A stretch of 64,000 nucleotides of DNA from contig NZ_AFEU01000001.1 in the NCBI RefSeq assembly GCF_000262755.1, forward strand, positions 744,001-808,000, in the 5' to 3' direction. Below are positions 19,200 through 27,760 of the stretch, piece after piece (position 1 is the first letter of the stretch; every line of letters starts with the position of its first letter). The DNA comes from Bacillus methanolicus PB1. GTDB lineage: Bacteria > Bacillota > Bacilli > Bacillales > Cytobacillaceae. Position numbers and translations under genes: made by a program. A model generated the notes under the pieces. That model was not told the origin of the DNA and did no database searches. It worked only from the letters and a program-made list of their open reading frames with translations.

Positions 19200-19314
19200 A
19201 AAGAGGCCGTCTCGTAAGGGTCTGACCCCAATATATTGCACATTTATCCAAGATTATGTCCTGTATATTGTGTTATGGGGTCTGACCCTTGTGCTTTTGA
19301 GAGGGCCTCTTTTT
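19200..19314. repeat. palindromic element, subfamily II, inside a terminator hairpin
   Basis: The outer arms AAGAGGCCGTCTC (19201) and GAGAGGGCCTCTTTTT (19299) form a terminator-like stem. In its loop lies a 71-bp element (19218-19288) with ends GGGTCTGACCCC and GGGGTCTGACCC. The interior CATTTATCCAAGATTATGTC matches the copy at 36727-36810 in reverse complement. It serves the convergent small peptide and trmL genes. Confidence 0.88.
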
Positions 19315-19384
19315 CCTTTTCATTGAAGGTTTATTTTTATACTCTGAACAAATTTTTCATATACAATCTTGATTTCACTCGGGT

Positions 19385-19858
19385 CTACTTTAATCCTGGA
19401 TAATTTTGCTGGCGCAATGCTTCATAAATCAAGATAGCCGCAGTGTTTGATAAATTCAACGACCTGACATTGTCATTCATCGGAATGCGAAGACTTCGAT
19501 CCTTATTCTGATCAATTAGGTCCTTCGGCAATCCGGTTGTTTCCCTGCCGAAAACAAAGTAGTAATCTTTATCCATTCTGCTATAATCGAAAGAAGTATG
19601 AAGACGTAAACCAAATTTTGTCAGATAGAAAAATTCTCCACCCTCATTCTTTTTGAAAAATTCCTCTAATGAATCATAATAAATCACTTTTACAAATTCC
19701 CAATAATCAAGTCCCGCGCGCTTCAACATCTTGTCATCAGTAGAAAAACCGAGCGGGCGGATTAAATGCAAAGTTGTATCGGTTGCTGCGCAAGTTCTTG
19801 CGATATTTCCCGTATTGGCCGGTATCTCTGGTTGGTATAAAACAACGTGCAATGCCAC
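19385..19858 (-). CDS. trmL: tRNA (cytidine34/uridine34-2'-O)-methyltransferase
   Basis: A 157-aa SPOUT methyltransferase that 2'-O-methylates the wobble base of tRNA-Leu. Visible motifs are NTGNIARTCAAT (SPOUT motif 1), FGRETTGLP (motif 2) and IPMNDNVRSLNLSNTAAI (motif 3, knot and cofactor site). The start is taken as GTG 19858, giving MALHVVLYQPEIPAN, because GAGGTG lies 6 nt before it; a GTG three codons earlier overlaps that ribosome site. It is the CspR/TrmL orthologue. Two tRNA-Leu genes (CAA, TAA), its likely substrates, are at 47.7-47.9 kb. Confidence 0.95.
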   Translation of the reverse strand: MALHVVLYQPEIPANTGNIARTCAATDTTLHLIRPLGFSTDDKMLKRAGLDYWEFVKVIYYDSLEEFFKKNEGGEFFYLTKFGLRLHTSFDYSRMDKDYYFVFGRETTGLPKDLIDQNKDRSLRIPMNDNVRSLNLSNTAAILIYEALRQQNYPGLK

Positions 19859-19969
19859 ATTTTTCACCTCATATTTAAACTCTAAAAGCTATTATACCAC
19901 TCTTCATTTCCCATACAAGAACGTATATCTCAGCCGAGGTTCCATGCAATTATAAAGGTTTTCAATGCT

Positions 19970-20854
19970 TTACCGATCGTCTACAATCGAATAAAATTTG
20001 TATTTAATTTTAGGAGTATATGCTGTGGAATCTTCATATGCCCAGTAACGCATACGGCAGTTGTAAGTATGGGCGTTAACCAGCGGCATCCCGTTGACAT
20101 CTTTTCCTGTCACAATCGTATTGTGATCAAAACGTCCATCACCCTGAAAATCATAACAGATGACATCTCCCAATAACAGTTGATCCGGGCTCTTTACTTC
20201 CTTTGCTCTGAGTCCAGTTTTGGCCCGGGACAAATACAGGCGAAGGGAGTTAGCAACAGTCCAGCTGTAACTCCAGTTATTATTTCTCATCCACCAGCCG
20301 CTTGACCTGTTTGGAAATCCTGTCATAGGGGCTCCGCCGGAATGAAGACACTGGGAAATGAAATTGGTACAATCAACCTCAAACTTTTTATATGCAGGAT
20401 TATAATCATTCCACCATCGTTCTGCATATTGAACGGCTTTCAGGCGGTCATATTGATATGACAATCGATCTGAAGCATCTACTTGTTCCATTCGAAGCAA
20501 TTCTTCTTCCGGTACAGAACGATTTTGTTTCTCAAAAGGATTAATCTCATGATCTTCCACTAAAATCCCTTTATAAAAATCTGCATTTCTTTGTTCAATT
20601 TCTTCTTCAAGAAAAAACGTATCTTTTTGTTTAGTCAAATATTGAAAATGTACTTCATATAAGACTTTCGTTACATCATTTACTTCTTTGCTTGAAATGA
20701 TTTTTCCCCTTGCTTTTGCTTTTACGATTTCCGCACCTCTTTTTGAAAGACATTCTTTTTTCCTTTCAATCTTTGCACATTTGCTTTTGCTATTCTTATA
20801 AGAAACACATTGCTGAACCCGAGTTTCCAATAAATTTTGCAACTGTTCCCGCAC
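19970..20854 (-). CDS. yhbB: amidase-domain protein, YhbB-like
   Basis: A 294-aa protein with a C-terminal 'putative amidase' domain (Amidase_6, papain-like fold) from about residue 135. The catalytic Cys is in FEVDCTNFISQCL and the His in FDHNTIVTG. Flanking family motifs are YAERWWNDYNP and GWWMRNNNWSYSW. The N-terminal half is charged and helical with no signal peptide, so it may act in the sporangium rather than be secreted by Sec. The start is GTG 20854 with AGGAGT upstream. In B. subtilis yhbB lies in the same neighbourhood next to queG (yhbA). Confidence 0.85.
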   Translation of the reverse strand: MREQLQNLLETRVQQCVSYKNSKSKCAKIERKKECLSKRGAEIVKAKARGKIISSKEVNDVTKVLYEVHFQYLTKQKDTFFLEEEIEQRNADFYKGILVEDHEINPFEKQNRSVPEEELLRMEQVDASDRLSYQYDRLKAVQYAERWWNDYNPAYKKFEVDCTNFISQCLHSGGAPMTGFPNRSSGWWMRNNNWSYSWTVANSLRLYLSRAKTGLRAKEVKSPDQLLLGDVICYDFQGDGRFDHNTIVTGKDVNGMPLVNAHTYNCRMRYWAYEDSTAYTPKIKYKFYSIVDDR

Positions 20855-20950
20855 TTTTCATTCACTCCTCTCATCACCATTTGTATGAAGAAGAGTGCAA
20901 TATAAGCAAGTTTTTAAAAAAAGAAAACATGAATGAAGTCAATTCCTGTT

Positions 20951-22081
20951 TCAACTACATAATTCTAATCCCTTTTCAATTTCGTTCAAAACTAGCTGAT
21001 CTGCTTCGGTTTTCTTAGCCTTCAATAGAGCTTTTTTTGCATTTTCTCCACCAATTTTTCCAAGTGCCCACGCGGCTGTTCCGCGGATTACCGGACGCGG
21101 GTCTTCATTCAAAACCTGTATGAGATCACTTATAGAAGTTTCATCTTTAAAATGCGCTAAGGCAATAATTGCGTTTCTTTGGATCGGTTTTTTTCCTCTC
21201 CATGAACCTGAAATGTGACCATATTTATCCTTAAATTCCCGGTTGCTCATGTGAAGCAAAGGCTTTAACAAAGGTTTTGCAATCTCAGGATCCGGTTCCA
21301 TCTCAGGATGAAGGTGAAAATCCTTTCCTTTATTTTCCGGACATACAGTCTGGCATGTATCACAGCCATACAAGCGGTTACCAAGTTTTTCTCGAAACTC
21401 TTCTGGCAAAAAATCTTTTGTTTGAGTCAAAAATGCAATGCAGCGCTTTGCATTTAACTGTCCGCCCTGAACAAGCGCCCCTGTCGGACACGCTTCCACA
21501 CATTTATTACATGAACCGCAACGATCTTCCATCGGTGTATCCGGTTCAAAAGGAATGTTGGTAATCATTTCTCCAAGATACACATAAGAACCAAATTCAG
21601 GTGTGATGATTGAACAGTTTTTTCCGCTCCATCCAATTCCGGCTCTTTGTGCAACAGCCCTGTCCACTAATTCTCCCGTATCAACCATTGATTTAAATTG
21701 TGCTCCCGGTACCTTTTTGGCAATAAATTCCTCAAGCTTTTTTAAACGATCTTTTAAAATGATATGGTAATCTGTTCCCCATGAGGCTCTGCAAAAAATC
21801 CCTCTTCGTTCTCCTTTTTTGCCGATCACACGTTCCTTCATTTTTGAAGGATATGCCAAAGCTATCGAAATGATTGATTGCGGGGAATCCAATAAAAGAG
21901 AGGGAGTAACCCGTTTTTCAATGTCCGGCTCTTCAAATCCGGATTGATAATTCAGTACCTGCTGGATCCTCAGGCGATTTTTCATTTCTGTAAATGGACT
22001 TGCACTTGTAAAGCCGATCTTATCGATTCCTATCGTCTTGCTGTATGCGATGATTTCTTTTTTTAATAAACGTACATCCAT
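20951..22081 (-). CDS. queG: epoxyqueuosine reductase
   Basis: A 376-aa cobalamin- and iron-sulfur-dependent enzyme that performs the last step of queuosine synthesis in tRNA. Two 4Fe-4S cluster motifs are clear: CGSCNKCVEACPTGAL and CDTCQTVCPENK. The C-terminus has a HEAT-like repeat tail (RPVIRGTAAWALGKIG) used in tRNA binding. AAAGGAGGG precedes ATG 22081; the frame extends to 22111 but that part is the ribosome site region. It is the YhbA orthologue of Bacillus. Confidence 0.95.
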   Translation of the reverse strand: MDVRLLKKEIIAYSKTIGIDKIGFTSASPFTEMKNRLRIQQVLNYQSGFEEPDIEKRVTPSLLLDSPQSIISIALAYPSKMKERVIGKKGERRGIFCRASWGTDYHIILKDRLKKLEEFIAKKVPGAQFKSMVDTGELVDRAVAQRAGIGWSGKNCSIITPEFGSYVYLGEMITNIPFEPDTPMEDRCGSCNKCVEACPTGALVQGGQLNAKRCIAFLTQTKDFLPEEFREKLGNRLYGCDTCQTVCPENKGKDFHLHPEMEPDPEIAKPLLKPLLHMSNREFKDKYGHISGSWRGKKPIQRNAIIALAHFKDETSISDLIQVLNEDPRPVIRGTAAWALGKIGGENAKKALLKAKKTEADQLVLNEIEKGLELCS

Positions 22082-22188
22082 GCTTTTCCCTCCTTTCTTT
22101 TTTAAATTCATCTATAATAAAGGTCATGATTATTCAGGCAACGCCTAATATGATAAACTATTTTTAAGAAAATTTGGAGGTGGAATGT

Positions 22189-22857
22189 TTGGAAATTCAT
22201 ATCTCACCGGAGCTCTGTGCTTTAGTCCCCAATTTTAAAGTCGGTGTTATTGAATACAAAGGGATCGAAGTAGGGCCTTCTCCGCAAATGGTTAAAGGGA
22301 GACTTCAACTCTTTCAGGAATCAATATTTTTCGAACTGGAATCGAAAAACGTAACTGAATTGGACGGAATTAATGAATGGAGGCAAATTTTCAAAAAAAC
22401 AGGCAAAGATCCAAATCGATACAGGCATTCGGCTGAAGCCCTATACCGAAGAATAAAGAAACAGAATTATTTACAATCTGTACATAGTGCTATTGATATT
22501 AATAACTTCTTTTCTCTCCAATATCAAGTTCCGATTGGAATTTATGATACGGATAAATTGTCTGGAGATATTACAATACGGCTTGGACAAGAAAATGAGG
22601 AATATACCGGCCTTAATGGAAGAAAGAATTCATTGCACAATCTGATTATTTCTGCAGACAATATTGGGCCGTTTGGCAGCCCTTTTGTAGACTCCGAGCG
22701 GACGGCTGTTGAAATTCATACAAAAAATGCTATTCAAATTATTTATTTACAGCCTTCTATCGATGATTCCAGCAAACATAAATTAACTGAGTCTCTCATG
22801 AAAATGTTCGTCCAGATCCATGGCGGCAAATCACAGTATAAAATTGTTGGATGCTAA
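22189..22857 (+). CDS. B3/B4 tRNA-binding-domain protein
   Basis: A 222-aa protein with the B3/B4 fold found in the phenylalanyl-tRNA synthetase beta chain. Motifs include WRQIFKKTGKDPNRYRHSAE and the C-terminal LIISADNIGPFGSPFVDS. Stand-alone B3/B4 proteins are thought to edit or bind aminoacyl-tRNA, but this one has no proven function. The start is TTG 22189, placed 8 nt after GGAGG; the frame runs to an upstream TTG at 22174 that overlaps the ribosome site. Its stop lies inside a terminator hairpin. Confidence 0.82.
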   Translation: MEIHISPELCALVPNFKVGVIEYKGIEVGPSPQMVKGRLQLFQESIFFELESKNVTELDGINEWRQIFKKTGKDPNRYRHSAEALYRRIKKQNYLQSVHSAIDINNFFSLQYQVPIGIYDTDKLSGDITIRLGQENEEYTGLNGRKNSLHNLIISADNIGPFGSPFVDSERTAVEIHTKNAIQIIYLQPSIDDSSKHKLTESLMKMFVQIHGGKSQYKIVGC

Positions 22858-22872
22858 TCAGCATCCTTTTTT
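22849..22872 (+). terminator. terminator overlapping the B3/B4 stop codon
   Basis: GGATGC, a 6-nt loop containing TAA, GCATCC, then six T. Confidence 0.88.
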
Positions 22873-22938
22873 ATTATAAAAGAAAAAACGCAACGCCTCG
22901 TTCTTTTTGAAACGAAACACTGCGTTGATACCTATGTA

Positions 22939-23012
22939 TGGAGCGGGTGATGGGAATCGAACCCACGACATCAGCTTGGAAGGCTGAGGTTTTACCACTA
23001 AACTACACCCGC
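22939..23012 (-). tRNA. tRNA-Gly (anticodon TCC)
   Basis: The minus strand begins GCGGGTGTAGTTTAGTGG; the acceptor stem GCGGGTG/CACCCGC closes, the T-arm is GTGGGTTCGATTCCCAT, and the anticodon loop gives TCC. CCA is encoded. It stands apart from the main tRNA cluster. Confidence 0.96.
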
Positions 23013-23188
23013 ATGGCAAAAATATGTTAGATTTTGTCGAATGAATTCTTAAAATAAAAACAGCATAACCTGATAATATAACGTTATTCTTTGAATCGAC
23101 CCCTACATCTTACACACTTTTTTTATAATCGTCAAGGCCTTTTCATAAATCTTGTCGAATTTTTTTGTTTCCAGAAAAATAGTAATCA

Positions 23189-23310
23189 ACAGGGACGACT
23201 CAAAATCAAAGAACCAGATCCCTATACAACATATAGACAATCACTATTAAAACCATTGTATATATTGTCATTGTTGTATTGAGTCAGACCCTTATAAGTC
23301 AGCCCCGTGG
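23189..23310. repeat. palindromic element, subfamily I, with outer hairpin arms
   Basis: Core about 23217-23292. The interior CTATACAACATATAGACAATC and TGTATATATTGTCATTG is nearly the 4775 copy, and the right end is GAGTCAGACCC. The outer arms AGGGACGACTCA and TAAGTCAGCCCCGT are imperfectly complementary, again suggesting a disrupted terminator. The remaining gap from tRNA-Gly to 23411 shows no gene. Confidence 0.8.
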
Positions 23311-23410
23311 ATTTTTATTTTTTCAGTTAGAAAATATAATGTTTAATATGTTCTTATATCACTACTGAAATTGATAATATGTTAAAATTTTCTCGTATCC
23401 TCTTCTGACA

Positions 23411-23620
23411 CTCAAGTTTGAAACGGTGCCGACCAAACTCTTTTGTCCATTTTACGGAGATGGACGAAGAAGAGCCCTGACCTTGAATTCGGTCGAAGTA
23501 ACGCCCTGAAAATTTGGCAAGCCCCTCGATGATCGCCAGAAGTTCCATTAAAAAAGTGGATAACCTTTGTATTTATAACACTTGGCTATCCACATGTAAT
23601 GGGATGGTGTCAAACTTGAG
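23411..23620 (+). repeat. 210-bp inverted-repeat-ended element, left boundary of the island
   Basis: It starts CTCAAGTTTGAAACGGTGCC and ends GGTGTCAAACTTGAG, giving terminal inverted repeats of about 15 bp. A near-identical 210-bp copy in the same orientation is at 42387-42596. The interior holds a hairpin GTGGATA/TATCCAC. On the minus strand there is a short reading frame (MELLAIIEGLAKFSGRYFDR at its start) that is also kept in the other copy. No transposase is present and no target-site duplication is clear. Confidence 0.85.
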
Positions 23621-23761
23621 AGAAAAATAAAAAAACCACCAAATTGAAAACGATCTACTTCCAAGAGGGCGGATATTCCGTTAACTCCCATATTAATAAA
23701 GGAGCATGCTTAATATTACAAAAGACACACATTAAAATCTATATTTCATTTAAACAAAAAA

Positions 23762-24514
23762 CTATCTCCGTTTTATCCAACCTAATTCTTCTGAGATTTC
23801 TTCAGCTGCTCTTTGTGTAAGACTTATAAAGTCTCTTATTTGATTTTCTGTAAACCTTGTGTCCGGACCAATAACACTTATAGAAGCAATCACCTTATCT
23901 TCCCAAGAAAAAATTGGAGCGGCTACACTCACAGTTCTTTCTGTTATTTCCCCAAATGATATAGCACCCCCCCATTCCTTAATAAATTTTAAATCTTCTT
24001 CTAACTTTTTTATATCTTTAATTTTACCTTTTCCTATAAGATCCTGTATAATTTGCTGTTTTTTACTTCTATTCATATAAGCTAAAATTACTTTGTTAGA
24101 AGCACCTACACATAAAGGAGCTCTTAATCCAATAAGCTCAGAAACTTTTAACAACAGCGGCGCATTAATGCAGTCAACAAATATACCGTCGCTTCCTTCT
24201 GGAACTGTTAAATAAACACTTTCCCTCGTTTGGTTCACTAGTTTTTCCATAATCGGAAGTGCATTGTTCCGGACTATTAAATTATCTCTTATTGAGAAGC
24301 CTAGCTGCATAAGAGTCAATCCCAATCGGAATTTCTTTGTTTCTTTATCCTTAAATACAAAGCCATATTCTTCAAGAGATGAAAGCAGTCTGTGTACGGT
24401 TTGAACAGGGATATTAAGCTTCCGACTAATCTCCGTTGCACTCCACTCTTCCTTTTCTTCATTCGGTTTAATTGCAGTTAATAGTGTAATAGTCTTCCGA
24501 ATTACCTCCGACAA
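23762..24514 (-). CDS. IclR family transcriptional regulator
   Basis: A 250-aa regulator with an N-terminal winged helix-turn-helix (residues 5-70, including WSATEISRKLNIPVQTVHRL) and a C-terminal IclR effector domain from about residue 80, with motifs RESVYLTVPEGSDGIF and APIFSWEDKVIASISVIGP. The start is TTG 24514 behind GGAGAGG. It is transcribed away from the cupin/dimethylamine operon and is a candidate local regulator; its ligand is unknown. About 60 bp of DNA upstream of it closely resembles the promoter region of the amine oxidase gene. Confidence 0.9.
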   Translation of the reverse strand: MSEVIRKTITLLTAIKPNEEKEEWSATEISRKLNIPVQTVHRLLSSLEEYGFVFKDKETKKFRLGLTLMQLGFSIRDNLIVRNNALPIMEKLVNQTRESVYLTVPEGSDGIFVDCINAPLLLKVSELIGLRAPLCVGASNKVILAYMNRSKKQQIIQDLIGKGKIKDIKKLEEDLKFIKEWGGAISFGEITERTVSVAAPIFSWEDKVIASISVIGPDTRFTENQIRDFISLTQRAAEEISEELGWIKRR

Positions 24515-24599
24515 TCTTCTCTTCCCTCTCCTTTCTTTAACAGTCTAAGTTTATCTTGTTGCTATCTTCTAATAAAAATTATTTTGCTACCAAACTACT

Positions 24600-24690
24600 A
24601 TTAAGAAAAATTGGTTATAGTTTTCTCTTTAAGAATAAATGTTTTTTGCGTTTATTAATTGTAAAAAACGAAAATATATAAAGCGCTCTC
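24600..24690 (-). promoter_or_regulatory. putative promoter of the IclR gene, similar to that of the amine oxidase gene
   Basis: On the minus strand, TTTACA (-35), an 18-bp spacer and TTTATT (-10) are followed by CTTAAAGAGA. The segment matches the amine oxidase promoter near 41105-41165 over about 60 bp with scattered changes. The rest of the gap (24690-25130) has no intact gene; on the minus strand 25030-24940 reads LNRWVKEYKEGKYDGIPG then a stop, possibly a transposase scrap. Confidence 0.5.
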
Positions 24691-25133
24691 TCAATCAGTT
24701 AGGGTTTACTACGCACAGGATATGCTAGGGAAGATGCAGAGATTAACATCTCTTTTTTAGTCTTCGTTCCCTTGATTATGATTTAACTATTCTTTTTAAA
24801 CACACGAAAAACTAGGGGGATAGTTGATCGGATTAACCACCTAATTTTGGACAAATGCTCTCTTATTCTCTTCTTTTCTCACTTTTTTATTATTGTTTTC
24901 TATCCTGGAATTTGTGCAAGGCCAAGTGGCTTGACATGAAGCCTTTATTTCTTTGTTTCAAGTGGAGTCGATTCCACTCCTGGGATTCCGTCATATTTAC
25001 CTTCTTTGTATTCTTTAACCCAACGATTCAATTTAACAGCTTTCCTTTTACCTTATTACAGATGTCGTCTGAGTATAAGAAGTTTAAAATTTCACAACTC
25101 TATTTTAATAGTTAAATAACACGGAAAATTATA

Positions 25134-25225
25134 TGTTAGATTATATAACATAGAATCCACAAATATCCCAATAATCGGGAAAATGGAATTGTTTTTCTTA
25201 TTTTTTGTGTGATTATATAGGTGTC
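25134..25225 (+). promoter_or_regulatory. nitrogen-control promoter of the cupin/dimethylamine operon
   Basis: A GlnR/TnrA-type box TGTTAGATTATATAACA (25134-25150) is followed after exactly 15 nt by TCCC-N7-GGGA (25166-25180). Next come TTGTTT (25189), an 18-nt spacer and TTATAT (25213) in a conserved TGTGTGATTATAT context. With a start near 25225 the box centre is at about -83 and the second element at about -52. The same layout recurs at 32606-32697 and 36366-36458. Confidence 0.75.
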
Positions 25226-25355
25226 TCAACTTAATAAAGTTTGATTATATGGCATTTCTTCGTCAAAAATTACTAACTAGTAAGTAACGCAATGATATGA
25301 AAATGTCATTATAAGAAAACTTTATTAAAATAAAAACTTATTTGAGGTGAAGAAA

Positions 25356-25769
25356 ATGAGTAAGAAAACATTAACAAAAACAGAATTCAATTATTTAAGC
25401 CAAAAACCAGGTGTCCAGTTAATTAAAGCAGGAACTTATTTGAAGAAAGAACTTAACGGTTTACTGGGTATTCCTGCATTAAAAAGCCAAATTATTGATG
25501 TTCCAGTGACATCCAAAGAAAATGCATTATCGTTAGGTTACTTTTCCATGCAGCCTTCGGAAGATTTTGAATTTACCTATACGTACTTAGAGGTAAAGGT
25601 GGTCTTAAAGGGCAAGATAGTGGTGCGTGATGCTCAGGGAGTAAAATATGTGGCAGAGGCTGGAGATGTTTTAATCTTTACTCCGGACACAACGGTCATT
25701 TTTGACAAGGAAAGTGACGGGGAAGCTGTTTATACAGGTCATCGACTGCCTGAGCCTTCCTTTATGTAA
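25356..25769 (+). CDS. cupin domain protein, EutQ-like
   Basis: A 137-aa single-domain cupin resembling the C-terminal half of EutQ-type proteins. The beta-barrel core is EVKVVLKGKIVVRD followed by AEAGDVLIFTPDTTVIF. The usual His/Glu metal ligands of cupins are only partly present. It is the first gene after the nitrogen-control promoter and precedes the dimethylamine demethylase genes by about 170 bp and a hairpin. A frameshifted inverted copy lies at 35840-36252 ahead of another operon. ATG 25356 is preceded by GAGGTG. Its role is unknown; a small-molecule binding or isomerase role is possible. Confidence 0.85.
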   Translation: MSKKTLTKTEFNYLSQKPGVQLIKAGTYLKKELNGLLGIPALKSQIIDVPVTSKENALSLGYFSMQPSEDFEFTYTYLEVKVVLKGKIVVRDAQGVKYVAEAGDVLIFTPDTTVIFDKESDGEAVYTGHRLPEPSFM

Positions 25770-25842
25770 GATGATAATTAAAAATAAGTGTCTGTTTAAA
25801 AGCTAAGGTTTCTGGAAACAGTAAACTATTTACAGCAGACTA

Positions 25843-25884
25843 AGCATTTTGGAGGAGAGATCCCCTTCCTCCAGAATGCTTTAT
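25843..25884 (+). terminator. hairpin between cupin and demethylase genes
   Basis: AGCATT, GGAGGA, loop, TCCTCC, GAATGCT form a long imperfect stem, followed by only a short T-poor tail. It may attenuate or process the transcript rather than stop it fully. Confidence 0.6.
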
Positions 25885-25942
25885 ATATCATTTCTAAACA
25901 TGACCAAAATTCTATTACATCCTTTTGTCAGGAGGACAAAAA

Positions 25943-26926
25943 ATGATAAATAATTCTAAAATTATTTCACATTCTCCTTTAATAGAACGTTTTCCTTTTC
26001 CTTTTAAAGGAGACTCATATCGTTATTCCAATAACTCCGAGGCACTCGAACCGCCATTTCTACTTGATATTACACCCGAATATTTTAAGGAAATTGAACA
26101 AAAACGACATCTATTAAAAACTAGGAAAGAACAATGCTATCAATCATTCTCACATTCTCTTGAAGGGCAATGGGAGATTTTAGAGATGATTATTAATGAA
26201 ATGACTTCATTATATCCAAACTATTTTAGTTTAAAGAAAAATAAGAACCACTGGACATTCTGCAATCATTTATTAAAAGAAGAACAATCCTTTATTTTCG
26301 GTAATTCTTCAAGTTTACCATATGAACCATTAGATTTTATTGGACGACATATTCAAGAAGATTTAATTTATATTGCACAAAGAGACGGAGACCTTTATAT
26401 GGACGCCGGGCAGCTGTGCTTTCCTGCTAACTGGTCGATTGCCTTTAATCTTGGAATGACTTATACAGAATTTCACTCACCTGTTCCTTATTTTTCGGAC
26501 AGTGGCTTAGCTGAAAAAGTGCGTAATTTTCTTTTAAGGATAGAAGCGGGAAAACCTTGGACCCGATTGAACTGGACGTTAACAGTGGAACCAATTCTTG
26601 ACACATTCCCTGAAACGTTTGATGAATGGGGAGCAAAAAAAGAAAAAGTTACCTCTGAGAACGCGGGTCAGCTTGTTCACTTAAGAGTAGAAGACCAGAG
26701 GTTATTCCGTCTCCCACGCAGCAACGGTATTTTATTTAGTATTCACACCCATTTAATTTCCCTTGATGAACTAAGGAAGAATGAAGAATGGATAAACCGT
26801 TTTTACCGGGTCTTAACCGATTTACCGGATTATATCGCTCAATATAAAGGCTTTATTTCCTATAAAGATAAAATCATCAGTTATTTAGAGAAGATCATAA
26901 AAACCAAAGAAGGTGTGATAAAGTGA
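25943..26926 (+). CDS. heme-dependent oxidative N-demethylase, PAS-heme alpha subunit (DUF3445)
   Basis: A 327-aa member of the DUF3445 family, the heme subunit of heme-dependent oxidative N-demethylase (dimethylamine monooxygenase). Known members oxidise dimethylamine to methylamine and formaldehyde using NADPH and O2. Hallmarks are GRHIQEDL, FHSPVPYFSD and the C-terminal signature VEDQRLFRLPRSNGILFSI. GGAGG is placed 7 nt before ATG 25943. Its stop overlaps the GTG start of the next subunit gene by 4 bp, so translation is coupled. Family assignment is strong; dimethylamine as the substrate is inferred from the family and the complete subunit set. Confidence 0.9.
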   Translation: MINNSKIISHSPLIERFPFPFKGDSYRYSNNSEALEPPFLLDITPEYFKEIEQKRHLLKTRKEQCYQSFSHSLEGQWEILEMIINEMTSLYPNYFSLKKNKNHWTFCNHLLKEEQSFIFGNSSSLPYEPLDFIGRHIQEDLIYIAQRDGDLYMDAGQLCFPANWSIAFNLGMTYTEFHSPVPYFSDSGLAEKVRNFLLRIEAGKPWTRLNWTLTVEPILDTFPETFDEWGAKKEKVTSENAGQLVHLRVEDQRLFRLPRSNGILFSIHTHLISLDELRKNEEWINRFYRVLTDLPDYIAQYKGFISYKDKIISYLEKIIKTKEGVIK

Positions 26927-27726
26927 GCAAGATCAAATGTCGGCTGATTCGTGAAGAGAGACTATTTAAAGATGTTTATACGGCAGAAATAAAGGTAATA
27001 GACGGTTTTCTTCCTCAAACAGTCGGTGTTATTAAAAAAATTCAGTACAAAGATGACCTTTTTCAAATTCCCATTCGTTATGTGGAAACTTGCATGAACA
27101 AAGGAACGTACCGTCTCTTTTTTCACAATTCAACTGGTAGGGAAAATGACTATTTGCTATTAATGGGCGATTTTCAAAATCAACTTATTGAGTTGGAAGT
27201 CTCAGATTATTCTCTTTTCCAACTACAATCGAATCCTAAAAAAGTGTTACTGTTCATCGATGAATTAGCTATTTTTGAAAGTTTGGCCATTATCCATTCC
27301 CTATCTTTAAATAAGATAGAAACATATCTTTATATAAAAACAGATCGAAAGCAGGAGGAAACAATTAGTTATCTTCAGCACCTCCTTCCAAATCGTATTA
27401 AGTGTGTATCGTCTTTTTCCTACCAGGAAGTATCTCCTATTCTTGATAAACAAGTAATGGGTACAAAACTTTTCATTTCCGGCATGTGGCCTATGATTAG
27501 AAAGGTAAAAGAAATCGCTTACGCTGCGGGCTTTACAGATGAAGAAATTCAATACAAAGGAATAGGACGAAAAAACGAGAAAATATTTTGTGTGAAGTGT
27601 TACAACCTAAATAGAAAGAAAAACGAATATGAAACAACATGTGAAAATTGTAACACTATTCTCGACGTTTCTACTCACTTTTCAAGAAGACTTGATGCAT
27701 ATCTTGGTTATATCAAAATTGTATAA
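26923..27726 (+). CDS. dimethylamine monooxygenase DmmA-family subunit
   Basis: A 267-aa protein whose C-terminus is characteristic of the DmmA family: a Cys4 zinc-like site (CVKCYNL and CENCNTILDVS) followed by THFSRRLDAYLGYI. The middle part looks like a nucleotide-binding or reductase-associated fold (VLLFIDELAIFESLAIIHSL). It is translated from GTG 26923, overlapping the alpha-subunit stop. In the known enzyme this subunit forms part of the demethylase complex with the heme subunit and the flavoprotein reductase. The N-terminal half is quite diverged, so a precise role is not assigned. Confidence 0.82.
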   Translation: MSKIKCRLIREERLFKDVYTAEIKVIDGFLPQTVGVIKKIQYKDDLFQIPIRYVETCMNKGTYRLFFHNSTGRENDYLLLMGDFQNQLIELEVSDYSLFQLQSNPKKVLLFIDELAIFESLAIIHSLSLNKIETYLYIKTDRKQEETISYLQHLLPNRIKCVSSFSYQEVSPILDKQVMGTKLFISGMWPMIRKVKEIAYAAGFTDEEIQYKGIGRKNEKIFCVKCYNLNRKKNEYETTCENCNTILDVSTHFSRRLDAYLGYIKIV

Positions 27727-27760
27727 GGTAGAGGAAATGTAGAGAAGAGGTGAGAACTAA

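Noticed and set aside
24855-25115. 86-aa plus-strand frame and a minus-strand scrap LNRWVKEYKEG in the IclR-cupin gap
   Set aside because: The plus frame is low-complexity Phe/Leu/Ser without a ribosome site. The minus scrap could be a transposase OrfA remnant but is too short and broken to call.
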